A stretch of 64,000 nt of DNA from Emydura subglobosa (GCA_007922225.1 ML679966.1:55609889-55673888), one strand, 5' to 3'; counted from the stretch's first letter, positions 36,379 to 51,077 are shown. Notes: generated by a model not told the origin, from the letters alone. A program made the numbers and translations.

Positions 36379-39300
36379 CTACTCCTTTGACAGTATTCAA
36401 GTTATTTCCTATAGTAAAAGTTTAAGAAACTACTACAGGTACTGATGTATATTTATGTAAGGTAAACTGGCAGACTTAAGGTTGACTACTTTAGCTTAAC
36501 GGATTCCTTACAGTGAACAGAACGTTGGCTCGTCTGTAATATCTTTGTGTATAAATGTCACTTATGGATATAATACCACCACTGTTCTCTTTCCCTTACT
36601 ACTTTGAGAACTTGCTCTACATTCAGAAATCATGTGGTGTGCATTCAGTGTGAGGACATGACCAGTGTTGTAAGCAAGATCATTAAAAAAAAAAAATTGG
36701 ATACATTATCACTTTTAGAACAACCCCTAAATAAGTCATAACAAGGTTTCAGTTACAAAAATCAGAATTTGGTGTATACCTTAAACTTCAGAACTTGCAT
36801 TCTCTTTCACTCATGCTGAAAAGAACGGAGTGTATCCATATATACACATCCAGTACATTTTTTAGTTAATGACACCAGCACTGCTGAAGGAGCATTCAGA
36901 TTAATGCATCAGAGGATCCTGTTTTCTCCAGAATTCTTATATGTAGGTTTTAGTTTTCAACTGAAATAGAGTTAATCGAGGCCTCACATTCACAATGGCC
37001 ATCAGTTGGTTCCTGGCTTACTGGCACTGCCTTAGTAATCTGGCCCAGTCTATGTGAAATTAATATATAGTAAAATCTCTCTTATAGCCTTGGCATTGCT
37101 GGGAAAGAATGGCTGTAAACATATAAAGCATTAAGAGCATTAAAAGAAATAATACTGCAATCCATCACTAAGGTCAAAGTTAATACATTTTGGTTTCACT
37201 TGGATATTATTTTTGTAGCCTGAAATTAACATACTTTGTAACGGGATAAAGGCAAGGGCACCATCATGAAACAATGATTTTTACAGTGGGGTCAGATTTA
37301 AGAGAAGGTCAGCATAACAAGAAGATAAAGAATCACTCATTTCAAGTTTCAAGTTTAGTCTGTAAAATAGATTCTAGAATTCACAGGCTTTCATTAGCTT
37401 TTATTTTCCTTCTTTGCCCTTATTCCTTTCTTTAATCTAGAACTTCTAAACGTTCAAACCAACCCTCGAAACCATTCTGTCCCTGCTTCATATGGGTTAA
37501 CTCTTAATGACTTCAGTACGAGTTGCACACATGTAAATATGGGTAAAATTGGCCTCCCTGGGCAATGGGGAAAGCAAACCCCTTTACCTTATTTTCTTGA
37601 AACTGCATTTTGCTTAAGAGATCAAAAGTCTTTTTTTTTTTAAATTCCTGATTGTATGTTATCAAATATTCAATAAAAAGACTGATCCAAAGAATACTTG
37701 CTCTACAACCGAAAACATCATTACAGACACTGTTCTACAGACTATTTTTGCTTGTGTCATTTGACTTTAACACTGGATACTCAAACTTTAAATATGCTGC
37801 TAGACAGGAAACATTTGCTACTGTGCACTAATTTAAATTTCACACTACTACAAAATATTCCCATGGCAGCCATGTACCAGCTGCGTGTGTCAGTTAAAAC
37901 TGTCAGGGAATCTCTCTTACTCCAGCTGTGATGAGAAAAAACAACATTTTAATCTGAACAACGGACCCAAATAGTCACTTTAAGGTTTACTTCCAGGGTG
38001 TACCATATATCCTTTTTTAAGGAATATATATTACAGTATTTATCCACAAATCACAAACTTTCCCAGACAAGTTAATCTTATAATAGAAGATAAAAAATTA
38101 GATATTGTAGGGAAACTAATATACAGTTAAAATGTAAGTGATTGGAAGCAAATGAACACTAAGAAAAGGAAAAGAGTTTAAAGTGAAGAAAAATAGTTTC
38201 TTCCTTATTTTGAATATCCCAACTTAACAGTTAGGCATTACTGGGAAAAAAGTTAGATGGACACTCATTTAAAATACTGGGTAAACCTCTCCTCTATCAG
38301 CAAGAAAACGAAACAACGGATTTAAACAAAATCAAGGCTAAGCGCACTAGTGAGAGAAATATCTTTTAATGGCTAGATTGTGCCTTTAACGCAGCCCTGC
38401 ACTGGGGTGATGCAAAGACACATTGCAGCAGGATAAGCATCAGAAACACTTTCCCAGAGCTCCCTGGTGTGCTGCAGGGAACATGAACTGCCATGCCCCT
38501 TAATGAGTGCAACAGTGCCTTGTGCAGCTGTCCCGCTCTGCTGCTTGGCAGTTGGGGTGAAGAGGGAAAACAAAGCATGCTTCTCCCTACTCCTCATTCT
38601 TTTAGGGATATTATAAGGTCTGTGGAGATCATCTTGAAAACAGGACCTACACCCCCTTAAGTGAAGGGACTGCCCCAAAAGCTGGCCAACCATTACTTGG
38701 TCTTTGTGAACTTTCCACCTTAATGTATGTCAGCCATAATCTAGTTTTAAAATAGTAAATCTGCAAGCAAAGAATTAATATTTTCAATATTAATTATGAT
38801 AAATTGGAAAAGATACAACATTTAGGTCTTATTTCATCATCTCACAAATTAACAGTTGTAGGAATTCTGAGTCATGGTTGTTTCAGAAGCTAAGACCTGA
38901 AATGCTGGAATATTAATGAAATTATATGGTAGACTTAAAACCTGAGCCTAGGGATCAGAACTGACTACTTCAAAAATCTGTCACAATTGTTCCTTAATCT
39001 GCTGTATGATTTTCTTTATTACACTAGGAGTTAACATCTTTTTAGAGAAATGTATTAATGATTTGCATTGGAAGATATAAAGTATTAGGAGATATTTTTT
39101 CATACTTTGGTTATCTATTTTTACGTATTGAATCTCCTTTCCATGAACTTCGAAAACAAAAGTAAATATAACCTTAATGGAAAACTAGTTCTAATAACAA
39201 TCTCTGTCCATTATGTAATATGTAAGTGTGAAAAGTCCCTGGATGCATTTATAAATGTGTAATTCAAAAAGATAATGAAGAACTTTAACATTTTATTCAC

Positions 39301-40630
39301 TCAATGAATGAGATAACAAAGAGCTTTGTTATGGGAAACACACCGTATCAGAGTTATCGCTTCTTACAATATATAGGATTCCTTCAGTACTACTGTAGTC
39401 AGTTTTATGCCTGTTGCACAACTGAGCTAAAAACGGCATGATTCGTGATCAGAAATCAACATGAATATATTTAAGGTTCCATTTTGCAACTCTGCAGAAA
39501 TGTGGAGAGCTGGAGACAAGGCTGAACAGTAGTTCAAGGGGACAGGATGACTGAAAGTCTCCAGAGATAGACAATCAATGAACATTTGTCAGCACAATTA
39601 AGAAATTATTGGTTACGTAAGCAAATTCAGTTATGCCATTGCAGCCTCAAACAGAATAAGATATCACACCTTTTGCCAGCTGGGACAAAAAAGAGCAAAA
39701 TACCTTGTAGAAACAGGGCAATCCTATACATTTCTGCAAGGCTGATTTTTTGGGGGACTTTCATATTTGAATTTTCCTCCCATAATATCTGAGGATTATT
39801 TGTCCTATTTAAGTATCCATATAAAGGCTAAAGGAAAAACAGAAAGTAATATAACATATTCAAAGGCCCAGATTCAGAAAACATTGGTACAGTTTTAGCT
39901 CCTTCTGCCAACTAAATCCTCTGAGCCAGAAAGCACGGATTCACTTGGTAGATGGCAGGGTGTGTTACCAATACCACCCTCCCTCAATTCTTTTGCTGAT
40001 GGTATAGCATTAATTCCTGTGGGAAGGCAAAAGATAAATGAATCAACACCCTGGCTGCTCTAACCACTCCATTTTTCCAGCAAATGTTCTGTACATATTT
40101 CAAGTTCTTCTGGCAATTTCCATCCCCCATTGGCAAAAGCACTCTGCATCATTGCCAACTCATCCCTCTGAATTTCTTACCACCAGTGACCCCACAAAGG
40201 GTCTGTGCTAGCATAAGTCAGCATGGAGTCTGAAGTGAATACAGAGGGGGGGAATAACACATCCACCAAAACACCACCAAACTATGCTGAAACAATATAA
40301 TGTTCAGTCCAAAGAAATCAGAGCACAAGAAGCCAGGAAATTTAGTGTTAAGATTTCTCAGTCAATCATTACGTCACATCTTATTTTAGGAGCAAATGAA
40401 TATGCATTGCAAAATCCCTAAACAAATGGCACTGAACATTATTGTACCATTTATTTCAGTGTTTAAAAGCCAAGAAAGTAAAATACAAACATAATTATGT
40501 CTCAATTGTTTCTTCATAGGAATTGCTATGGAATAAGAGACTGATTTTCTACCATCATCCATATATTTTTGATGAAACAGACATAAATGTCTGTTTCTGA
40601 GGTACTGTGATGTGTGTCAATTAATTCTTA

Positions 40631-40742
40631 GACCCTGATTCTGCCAGCGTTTACTCACATTAAGTACCTTACTCTGCAAGTATTCCCATTTATTTCAAGT
40701 AAGGTACTACTCAGTGTGAATAAGACTGGCAGAAATGAATCC
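40631..40742. mobile_element. Palindromic MITE-like element
   Basis: The left arm gattctgccagcgtttactc ... taagtaccttact pairs with the right arm caagtaaggtactactcagt ... actggcagaaatgaat over about 40 bp. The loop is about 25 bp. There is no coding capacity. Confidence 0.78.
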
Positions 40743-40914
40743 TTTGATTTTAATACATGGAACACATACACAAAATATGTATATTCTGCTTTCCGCTGCT
40801 ACAGAAATCAATGACAATTTTTTCAGAGACTAAGGATGGAGTTGTGCCCAATAAATACTATATGTCATATCAAAGTATATTTAGGGAATCATTCTCTGTC
40901 CATCATTTTTTTGT

Positions 40915-41045
40915 CTTCTTAGACTGTAAGATCTTAAGGGCAGGGGCTCACTCTTGCTATGAGTTTGTACAATGTCTAGCACAATGAGGCCCTACTCCTG
41001 GTTGGGGTCTTTGAGCACTGCAACAACATTATTAACATACTATAA
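40915..41045 (+). mobile_element. LINE 3' end (L2/CR1-like), sense
   Basis: agactgtaagatcttaaggg, caggggctcactcttgctat, tttgtacaatgtctagcaca and atgaggccctactcctggtt, then a short AT-rich tail, match the conserved 3' end of an old amniote interspersed repeat. I recall it as LINE-derived but cannot fix the family. Confidence 0.6.
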
Positions 41046-42744
41046 TAAACTTAAGGCCTCCTTAGATCCATTTATACAAAGCTGTATATGTACTAGAAAT
41101 CCTTAGAAATAACTACTTTCTAAGTTGAACAAAACAACTTTACACTACAACTTTATTTATTTGTTTTACTGGAGAAGAGAAAAGAACGTATGACATTAAT
41201 TTGTTTGCTCTACAGTAGCATTAACTGCATGGCAGCGTAGGTAGCAGGGATGTAAAAGTATTCCTCCAGGTGTGTTTGCTTCCTTTATGCAAACCTTCTC
41301 CTGTTCAGTTGTTTTTTACTTGCCACTCCCTGCCATCTTGCAGTGCAACCAACATCCTCAGAGCTTTTGAGACTGCTTATTTTTCATCCTGTTTCACGTG
41401 CCTGCCAAGAGTAGGACTAACACATTCCAAAAGGCTTTGTCTTTTATTCATAACAATGGGAATAGCTCTCACCACTCTCTGGGATCTATCAGTGCATCAA
41501 TAAATAAACACGTTCATTAGGCTGTAGAGATGCACACTTGGAGAAAACAAAGAATAAAGTAATTTTGTTTTGAGAGAAGAAAGCCCTATACTGAGTGGGA
41601 GAACAGGGTATGGTCTGAATGCAATCTCTGGTGGAATATGTGGATTTGGGTTGGGGTTTTTTTTTACTCTAATATGGACGGTACTTCTTGGTTCTATAGC
41701 TCTCTCTTCAAAGCTATATTAGTTTGCATAATATTGTCCTCCTGATACCCTCTCCACCTCTTTAAAATGTACTTCTGTAATTTTTTCTGCATATTTTGTC
41801 TGTGGGAAAATCTTCATACATCCCTTCATCCCACTGAATCTGTTTACTTTGAGGAAGGTCAGTATCCTATTAAATAAATGAAAACAAAATATGGTAAAAG
41901 CTGGAATGCCTTTGAAACTGTAACAATGTCCTAGAAAAGAAGACCTGGCTTGTACCTTCAACATCAAAGAAACTTTGTGAAAGGAAGCTTCATTTCCTTC
42001 CCCTACTTAATACCAGCTCAATAATTTTCTCCCTCCTTTTTTTTTTCTAAAATTTACTCCCAGGCTGAGAACTTGAACCCTGCTTCAGTGTCATGCAAAG
42101 TTTCACAATCAAGCTTAAACCCCCAAGATAAAGACATACAAATTCTCCACCAGAACAACACCAGAGAACACTTACAATGATACATTTAATATTCATGTAG
42201 CTTCTTCCTACTTTCCACTGTATAATATTCACTTTACAGATATAAGCCCACTGACCGCACTAAAAGTGCTGGTATCAGGTAGGCCGCACTATCAATCTAG
42301 GTTTTCCCACACTGCCCAAATAATGTGGCTCAGCCCCATCCCGGAAGGACCATCCATGCAGATGAGAAGGTATTGGAAGCTCCAGGCCTATTAAACCATT
42401 CTAGGCAGAGGCTGTCAATGGGGGTGCAAGTTTTGAGGGGTTTTTGTTATATGAACACCTACCTACTAGGAAGTGAACTAAAACCATGAACACATTTCAC
42501 TTCAACAACCATCAGATGGCAACTAATTTGAGCATCTAATATCATGGGCCAAAGTCAAACCAATTACCTACAGTTCAAAGTCTGTATCATATTGGCTCAA
42601 GGAATTGAATCAGTTCATGATATTATGCAAATGTTATTAAAAAAGTGAAAAGAAAAGCTAAATAAACAGGGAAAAGTATCTTTTAAAAAGGGAATGCTTG
42701 TATTTATTTTGAGGGAAGGAGGAGGTGAAATAATAGTTAAGTAC

Positions 42745-42860
42745 CTTTTCTCCAGGGGTAACAGAGATTCGCCATATACAGTGTGTGTAGGAAGGATAGC
42801 CATTTGGAAATCCTGGAGAGGAAAAGTTGCCTGTAGATTCTTGCAGTGTTTCACCACATG
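42745..42860 (-). CDS. TLL1: TLL1 exon 9: start of CUB1
   Basis: This 116-bp exon opens CUB1. It completes an Ala codon and reads [20 protein letters not shown], continuing to the [12 protein letters not shown] strand. It holds the first two CUB cysteines and an N-glycosylation sequon (NFS). Acceptor is ctttcag|CATGTGG and donor is GAAAAG|gtactt, and the exon ends on a codon boundary (phase 0). CUB1 contributes to substrate handling and secretion of tolloid proteases (family knowledge). It follows the longest intron fully inside the window, about 9.5 kb. Confidence 0.97.
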
Positions 42861-45800
42861 CTGAAAGAAACAAAACATGGTAAAAACAGAGAAATTCATG
42901 CATCTTCTAAGGCACACAGGAAGAAGTTTCTCCTTTACAGTATTTATTTAGAATTGATTTGATTCAATACAGGGGCAGAATGAAAAGCAGTCTAGTGATG
43001 TTATGCTTTAGTCAAAGCAATGATTTAAATCAGTCTGCTATGCATTTTTTTTTAATGCACAGGGTTTTCTTTCCATGAACCCTTTCACTTATATGGCGTG
43101 CAGCTGACATAACTAAAATCTTAGAGTCTTAAAAATGTCATGGCTGAAAATCACCTGACAAAATTATACACAACTTTATTTCTGTAAACTTTCTGAAAAG
43201 AAACAATTTACAAGAAACACACCTGTAACCAAATTATCTAAGAAGAACTAAAACAAAAGCCCAGTGTTTTGGTGATTGACATGATACTAGAAATTAATCA
43301 TTGGTTTCATTTAATAATTCATGTTGTCCAGCATAAAGGCTAAATATGAACTGATGTCACTCATTCATATTAGAATAGGGAAACCTAAATCCTAAATTAA
43401 ACAAAATCTCTTATGCAAAAATGATCTGTGGAGATATTAGTAATAAAGAGAAACAAATGTAAAGACCCATAATACCAAAGACTTTGATATTCTAGATTAC
43501 TGAAGCCTTTATCTTATCTGTCAATCATGCTACAAGCTGCTGGGTGACTGATTAATAATTCTTCCTTCCTACTGAGCTAAATCATCACAAGCTGCTGCCA
43601 TTCTCTACCATTAAAGCTGATTCGAGTAGGACACCTAGTCCATAGTTGGTCATCTTTATAACCTTCAATCAACAAGTTGTTTCACCTGCTGATTTTGTAG
43701 ATGTGATCTGAGAGATGTGAACTTCAGAATATTATCCATGACTGACAATGTAATCAGATCTGCAGTACTTTTAAATTACAGGGTTACAGCTGCCAGCAGG
43801 TGAACCACTGTATGATCAAAATCTCAATGAATTATAAATTATCTAGAAAATCTTTAGATAAGAGGGGACAAAGGAGGAGATTGTATTTTGAAGACAGACA
43901 CTGCAGCTATAAAGCTAGATGCTGCCATGTTAAAATATGTCCAAGATTTAATCTGACAACTTCACTGTGACAGCAGATTTAAACTCCATTCAAAGTACTA
44001 AACATGACATCTGAAGATTTAATAGTGATTGTGATAAAAAGAAAAAAGAAAGACTATCATTCCATTGAAAATGTTCCAAGGACAAAGTGACATGACTCTG
44101 TGTCCTTTAGGAACCAAAGGGAAAAATCTCTTACTGCCTTTATTTTAAAAATGTGTTTTTATCATTTTTTTTTTAAATTTACAGACACTTATTCAAATGA
44201 CACACACAGAAAAGCTACTTAAATGTTAAATAATTACTTCTGTACACATCATTTTTAGAGAAATGCTCTACCATAATTAACAACAGTTTATTTTAACTCA
44301 ACATGAATGAAATTTCAAATAAATTGCAGAGTACTGTACTGGATTTCCTTAGTGCTGACTGATATGAAACTAAAGCTTTGCCGACAGGGTTTAAAAGAAA
44401 CCTCAGAACACAATAATATTGTTACAGATGAAATAAAGCAGAACCAGAATGAGAGTGTGTTCTGCCCATGAGATCTGTGTGGAGTTCAGACATCCACTGG
44501 ATACAAAAGTACTGCACATTATCTTCAGAAGCTCCTGCTCTTGTTTCTCCACCACCTTCACCTCCCCACCAGTGTTGTTTTGATGGGATTACAGTGCCAA
44601 GGCTTCTCCTATTAGTTGCTTCATATTGAACCTCTCTTGAAGAAAGGAGAGGATGCATGCAAAAGGTATGCATGATTACCCATGAGGCCAGTGAGAGGAT
44701 AACATCTCCCACCTGTTCCCCCTAAAACTACAGACCTCTCCAAATTCTCTCACCAACTGCAAACCCTAACCCAGTTAAGAGTCTTCCCTGGGCTGGATGA
44801 GGCCAGAGGGCTGACCAGTCGCCTCTTCCACAGGTACAAGAGATTGTTATGGAAGAATCCTGGCCTTTGCTTAAATATAATCTTACGTGGTAAGTTACCA
44901 AACTACATATTATTTACCTGAGAGACACAAACAACTATCCTCAAAAAACCATGCATTTCCCAGAGAACCTGAACAGCGGTAGTCTCCCCTGCTTCATGCC
45001 TATGCATTTCAGATGTCTGTTGTTAACCTACAATATAGTTAAGGTCACTCCAATAATTACATATCAAATTCATTACAACTGAAAATACCTAAGCACTATA
45101 TTTTTGAACCAAAACAGTAATTTATACAAATATTTCATTATCATTACAGTCCATACATTGAGACTGAGTTAATAACAATATTGCAATATGTAAAGGGCTT
45201 GTTTGTTTGTTTTCACACAACCTTAACTCTGACCACTAGACATAATTTTAAAAATCACTCAATAATTCAAAATATACATGTATATATCTATAGCTAGATA
45301 AATACATATTATTACATAAAGTAGATAAGAGGACTGAAGTATGTAGGATATATAATGGAAGGCAGTTAGGAACTCCAAAGTGTATCAAAAATAGAGGGAG
45401 ACACTGAAGTAACACAGGGAATCATTAGAGTTTAGCAGCTGAGTAAAGCACACAGAGCTAAGAAATGGAGATTTTACTCTATTTCAGATCCTTAAATTAC
45501 ACATTGGTATAAAAACAAGCTGCCTCTGCCAGTTAAACACCACAGCTCCTAAAATCGCATGTAAAGAATTTCAGCATCTGCCTGGCTGAGTATAAAACAG
45601 TTTGGTTTTTTTAAACCACCTCTCTGAAAAGAGCTACTAGTAAAATTTCAGATCCCAGATTTGGCCGTTGATTCTCTTGTGTGGTGAGTTTATTCCAGCT
45701 GAATATAAATGGTCAAAGTGATCTTAAAGGGGCTCAAGTTTGCTCCTGAAGAATTCCTCCTGTAGCTTTAACTTATACCCAGGCCAGGTGCCTGAGAATC

Positions 45801-47911
45801 ATGGAGTCCTATAATGAAACAAACCAAAAACTCCAAATCTTTGGATAGAGTGAGAGGAGAGGGTTTAAAATCAGATCTTTTCTAATGAAAATTAATATAA
45901 TTGGAGTTTTAAAATACTCTCCTATGTCATATATTTGACAATCTTTACTATTTAAGTTAAACATTCCTGATCGGCCTAGAAAAAAAGATTGTAGATCAGC
46001 CTCTTCTACTTGTTAATCAAAGTTATGTATTCATGTGACTTGATCATTTTGCTTTACTTTATTCTAAAAGCTGAATTAGTTTAATGATCTATTTGTCAAT
46101 TTGCTATAGTAAGGTGGCCAAATTGAGCGCCAAGTAGAACAAAGTGGCCTATGACTACTTTCATCTCTAAAGACAATGTTCACTCAAATTAAGCTGGAGT
46201 AGGATGACATACTCCATATTAAAAATAAGGGCAGATACAATGTACTCCATATGTCACACAAATCAGGCACAGCCCTTGAGTTCCTGGCCAGTTTCCAATG
46301 CTGCCTTTGATTGGGCAATATTTGGGCACCCCTTGTTTAAAAGCACATTTCTTTTCAATGGTTCAATGGTTCTTTAAGCAGTTAGTTAAAATTCCATCAC
46401 AAGAGAATTCAGAGGGTTTCTCTCCATAATTGGACTGCCAACAATTACATTATTTGTGATTAGTCTTATGAATTGGTTCACTACAAACTATTTCACTGAC
46501 TATTGCAATCCATGAGTAATGGGCTCCACTATTAAAAGGAAATGTGACTATATGATACAACTAAATGTATGGCGACTTATTTACATTTCCTAAGAACCAA
46601 TTTCAGTATTTTTCATGCCAGAATAAACTAATTACTACCTCTACGTTACACACCTTCTTTTTTACTAAGAACACTTTTACTCCCTTATTAACATAGCTGG
46701 TATTTCTTTTATTACCTGGCTTCTCTAAATGTTATGCCCTATTTCAATTTTATTAGGTTAGGCAAGTAGTGGAAACAAAACTGCAATCCTTCCAGCCTGG
46801 AATGGCAATCTGTTTATTTTACAGCTCAAGTAGTATGGCCTTCTAACACCCCTTATAGCAACCGAGAGAGTTCTGTATGTGTGTGGTGAGGAGAGGGAAA
46901 TTATTTCTGTCTCTTCCTTATGAAGATCAGCAGTTTACAGAAAGCAAACAGATAAAAGACTACGGAAATAGTCATGTGTGTCACACTGTATACACATACA
47001 AAGCAACTGCCATCAGTGCAAGCTGTCAACATTTCATTAACTATACAGCAGGGGTTAGCAAATCCCAGCATGTCTGCAAAATTTCTCTGACCTGACTTGA
47101 CCTGCTGCCTCCCTCTTTAAAAGTCAAATTGAAATTTGAAAGTTACAAGGTCCCTAATACATGGAAAATAATACCACAATGGAACGTGCCTTTAAAATAC
47201 CTTCAACAGATACAGTGTTTATCACTAAACTAAAAAATACATCATCAGCATTTGCTACACACACGTGTTTGAGATGCTGCAGTTATCTCCTTCTACATTT
47301 ATGGGGAAATACTAGAGTCTCAGTACCAATGTGGTACGTAAGTGTACGTAATGCTAACTCTCTACTGATGATCACTCTGCTCTGATATAATGGTGGCTTG
47401 CTTCTGTAAAAATGTTAGGAAACATTTTAGTTTCCTGAACTGAAGTTGGACTGTGGATAATAATATTGGTACTGTATATATGTATTTCAGGATGCAAAGT
47501 CAAAAACTCAAAAACTGGGAAATTCCTACATTAATTCAAGTGCCTGTACATGTATTATAATACAGCCTTTAATTACATGATCACATAATATTTTTTCCAC
47601 GGAAGCACTGCCTCATTCAGTGTGAAAGATGGATGGTGTTTACTGAATGGGTAGCTATTCAATATTTTTTTAATCCTCATCATTCAGTGGCCCCATGGGC
47701 TTATTTACCACACACCATTAAAACCCAGCACTGAATACAGAATTATTAGTTTCCTCATGGGCTTTTCTATGGCATTCATCATCACAGTATATGAGTGTGT
47801 ATATTTACAGTGTATAAAACAGTAATGAATTTATCTTTACAACACCCCTGTGAGATAAAATGGCATTAGATATCACCATTTTAGGGGTGTGGATCTGAGG
47901 CAGAGAGAGAT

Positions 47912-48202
47912 TCAGGCCTGGTCTGCACTTACCAGCAAATTCGGCGGCAGTTGACGGGAGTTACGCAAAGTATGTAAAATAGTTTGCATAACTTACACCG
48001 ACTTCCTAAATTCTCTTCTGCACACCATCTCCACTACATTGTACCGACAGGAAATGCGTACCTGTCGACGCAGCACTACTCTTTTTCAGAGGTGGTTTTA
48101 TTAGATTGACTTCCGGCTCGATCGAGCAGGTCTTCACTGCCGCTCAACTGAACCAGGTAGATTGATCTGACGGTGGCAAAGTGTAGACTTAGTCTAAGGC
48201 TA
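47912..48202. mobile_element. hAT-like non-autonomous DNA element
   Basis: The left end caggcctggtctgcactta and the right end aagtgtagacttagtctaag are partial inverted repeats sharing the agtgtagac/gtctgcact core of the element at 7256-7553. It contains CpG-bearing blocks (ttcggcggcagttgacggga, ctcgatcgagcagg) unusual in this AT-rich intron, so it may be a younger insertion. No coding capacity. Confidence 0.6.
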
Positions 48203-48420
48203 AAATTGTCAAGTGGCCACTAATTTTGGGCTGCCAATCTGAGCTGCATAGGGCCTGAATTTCAGAGTGCTTAACATTTTATATGTTCAAAACACAGCTC
48301 CTATTGACTTCAGTTGCAGCCCTGAGTGCTCAGCACTTTTGCAAATCAGACTCCATGTGTCTCAAGTTGGGCACCAGGAAAATAAGTAACATATAATTAG
48401 TGGCCAGCTACTTCTAATGG
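48203..48420. mobile_element. Inverted-repeat (MITE-like) element
   Basis: The left part aagtggccactaattttggg is inverted at the right end (taattagtggccagctactt). Inner blocks agagtgcttaacattt and gagtgctcagcactttt also face each other. It is related in arm sequence to 3240-3430. Confidence 0.6.
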
Positions 48421-48824
48421 GCAGGACTGGGCCAAGCACCAGGAGCAGCAGGATCCTTCCTCAGCAACAGCAGGAATGGGAAAAAGAGAAGTCAAGGCCT
48501 TCCCTCCCAAGCCTCCAGTAGTGGAGAGTTTCCCTTTTAGGAAAAGCCCTCTCCAGGGTTATCAAATGTCAGTCTCTTCCTTCCCGCCCCCTCCCCCTCC
48601 CAGCAGCAGCTATTTAGTGTAGAGGAAGCAAAGCTGAATTTTCCAGGTATTAAAACTAGGAACAGCAGAAACTGCTTCAGCAGCAGTGGGACAGGAAAAA
48701 ACTGGATCTCCTTGCACTGACACCTCCCCTCCCACCCCAAATACCTCCACAGCTCCAGTACACCAGTGATGTAATGAGACTGCTTTTCATAATTTAAACT
48801 TTGTAGACTTATTGTTTGACCAAT

Positions 48825-48990
48825 GTCTTTTCTCCCTGCCCTCTCCTTCCTAAACTCTCTACTGCCAACCTTGCTCCACCTGCTCCTCTCCATTTTCCCC
48901 CTCCTTCCTTTTCTACTCATCTCCCTTTTGCTCTCTACCTATCAACATGACTCTTCTCCTTCATTTCTTTTTCCTACTCCCTTTTTTCTT
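48825..48990. repeat. Polypyrimidine tract (purine-rich in the TLL1 transcript)
   Basis: About 165 bp made largely of C and T with a few short interruptions, followed directly by a TA-rich run. A 120-codon plus-strand open frame here is a composition artefact. Confidence 0.8.
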
Positions 48991-48994
48991 AATC

Positions 48995-49020
48995 ATATAT
49001 ATATACACAATATATATACA
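48995..49020. repeat. TA-rich microsatellite
   Basis: Two short TA runs (atatatatata and tatatata) split by cacaa. Confidence 0.8.
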
Positions 49021-51077
49021 ATTTCAAAGACTCAAGAGTCCGCACACCTGAGCCAAAATGCTGGAAGAGTAAAAGCTGAAAAGAAAAAACCTCCTCTAGA
49101 GACCCTGGGTGTATTAGCATTTTCTGTTTACTCAATATTAAGACGTAACCGTTCCAGATCAGTAGCTGTGTATTCCTTGACATAGGTCACAAAAGCCACA
49201 ATCCAAACTAAAAAGTACAAACAGATCAAACTCCTATCTTATAAATCTTATAGTCCTGGCACCTTCACACCTGGTGAAAACAGGACATATCCTTCTATCA
49301 CCCAGTCTCTGAAAACTTGAAATACTCTCTCATCCTGTATAGACGTCTTAGGATAATGACACTAACTAAAACACCAAGGACACTAACTATAACACAGGCT
49401 AAAAAAGCTGGAGAAAGAGGAACATTCACCCAGCAGCTCTTCAGGTGTTTTACTCTAACTAACCCTCAGTACAGGGTCCTGATCATGCTCAGGATTCCAG
49501 ACAAGTATTTGTAATCCCTCAGAAGCAATAGAGGGCTTCCTGACACCATCTGTTTATAGGAATGATTGGACATTTGCCACAACTGGAAATATCAGGATGA
49601 ATTGAGTCAAACGCATAAGAATTCCTTTATAAAACCCCCAAAATTGAATATATTCCATCAAAATTGTGTCATTTAAATGATTATCTTCTACTTCTATGTT
49701 TTATCATATTAAGTTAAATGTAATTAAAACACAGAAGTAGAAAACTATGCAAATATTCATACTATTAATAACATTGCTGTTCTGCCAAAAGCATTCTGAT
49801 TCGCATTTTCCACCTCAGACAGGAAATATAGTATATCTATAAAATACAACAAACATCAGAAATGTCACAGCCTGCTATATTAACATGATCCCATGTTGTT
49901 TCACATGAAACAGAAAGCTTAATATGTCTCTCTTAACCCTTAATATTCCTTACCGGTTTCAATTAAATGTATTTTTAATTACAATAGTGTACCAGTCTCT
50001 GAAAGTTATTTTGTTTATTATTAGATGTTGCTTTTGAAGTCTTTGCTGTGTGTTTTGCAATTTAAAAATATTTAATTTTCAATATTTTACTCACTGTGGA
50101 AATTTACCATTTTATAATAAATAATAGTATTTTACACTTAGATCTAAATCCTGTGCCTTTATTCACGTGGGAATTCTTATTCATTGTGATGGGACTAACT
50201 CATGCAACTAAACCAGATCCTTATATAACATCTTTCATCCCAAAATTTGCCCAAGTGTTTCACAAATAAGGAGCATTCTCCAGCAACTCATATTCATTCA
50301 AATAGTCCCACATTTCAATGTGTGTATTATTCTATCAGTGTTGCAAAAAATAGCTACTATTCTCCACAGCATATTATTGCAAAAGAGAAGCATTTTATGA
50401 TGTAGTAAAGCCAGACTCCGGCGGACCCAAATATCACTACAGAAAAAACATTGACAATATTTAAGGCCAGTAATGAAGAATTACCATGAAGAACATAAGA
50501 ACATCTTTTCCCTGAACATTTGATTAGAGGTTAGTTTTAGGAGCATGCTACCTCTTTCCCAAATAGATTGAAAAATGAAATGCATGTCTGGGTAGTCATT
50601 CAGATGTACTTCATATTGTCAGAATATAATGAGGTGTTTACTTCATTCATTTTTGATCACACAAATACTGACTGAACACACAGCATTCTTGATTCTACTG
50701 ACAATCTTCATCTTCAAGAATTTCTCCAGTGCCTGTAGGTGTATATAATTCCTAAGTGCTTCTAAAACAAAAAGACTTTTCCCCCATGCATGTTTTATTT
50801 TCTGACAAAAATCTTATTCACTGAAACCTACTTGTATTGTAAAAAATTACAAATAACATTTTAAAAATTACTCCTAAAGAGCTTTTCAGGCTGTTGAAAT
50901 AATTTTAAAAAGAAATTATAGAAGTTGATTTCTTTGATCATCCCTACAACTCTGTACAAGCTCTGTGTAGATAGAAGAACTTCTTAATTCACCAAACCTA
51001 TGTGTAACTGTTAGTCATCTGACAACTCTACTGCCAGTTATTTTGTGTTATGTGCATTCAAGGATCTTGTTCCAGAT

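Noticed and set aside
38373..38693. 106-codon minus-strand open frame
   Set aside because: No domain, no splice or promoter context, and a second overlapping frame is also open here because the local G+C is higher.
48537..48920. 127-codon minus-strand open frame
   Set aside because: It is the longest open frame in the window, but it runs through purine-rich low-complexity sequence, lacks any recognisable domain and sits inside intron 8.
48823..49185. 120-codon plus-strand open frame
   Set aside because: Its protein is a Leu/Ser/Pro-rich translation of the polypyrimidine tract, so it is a composition artefact.
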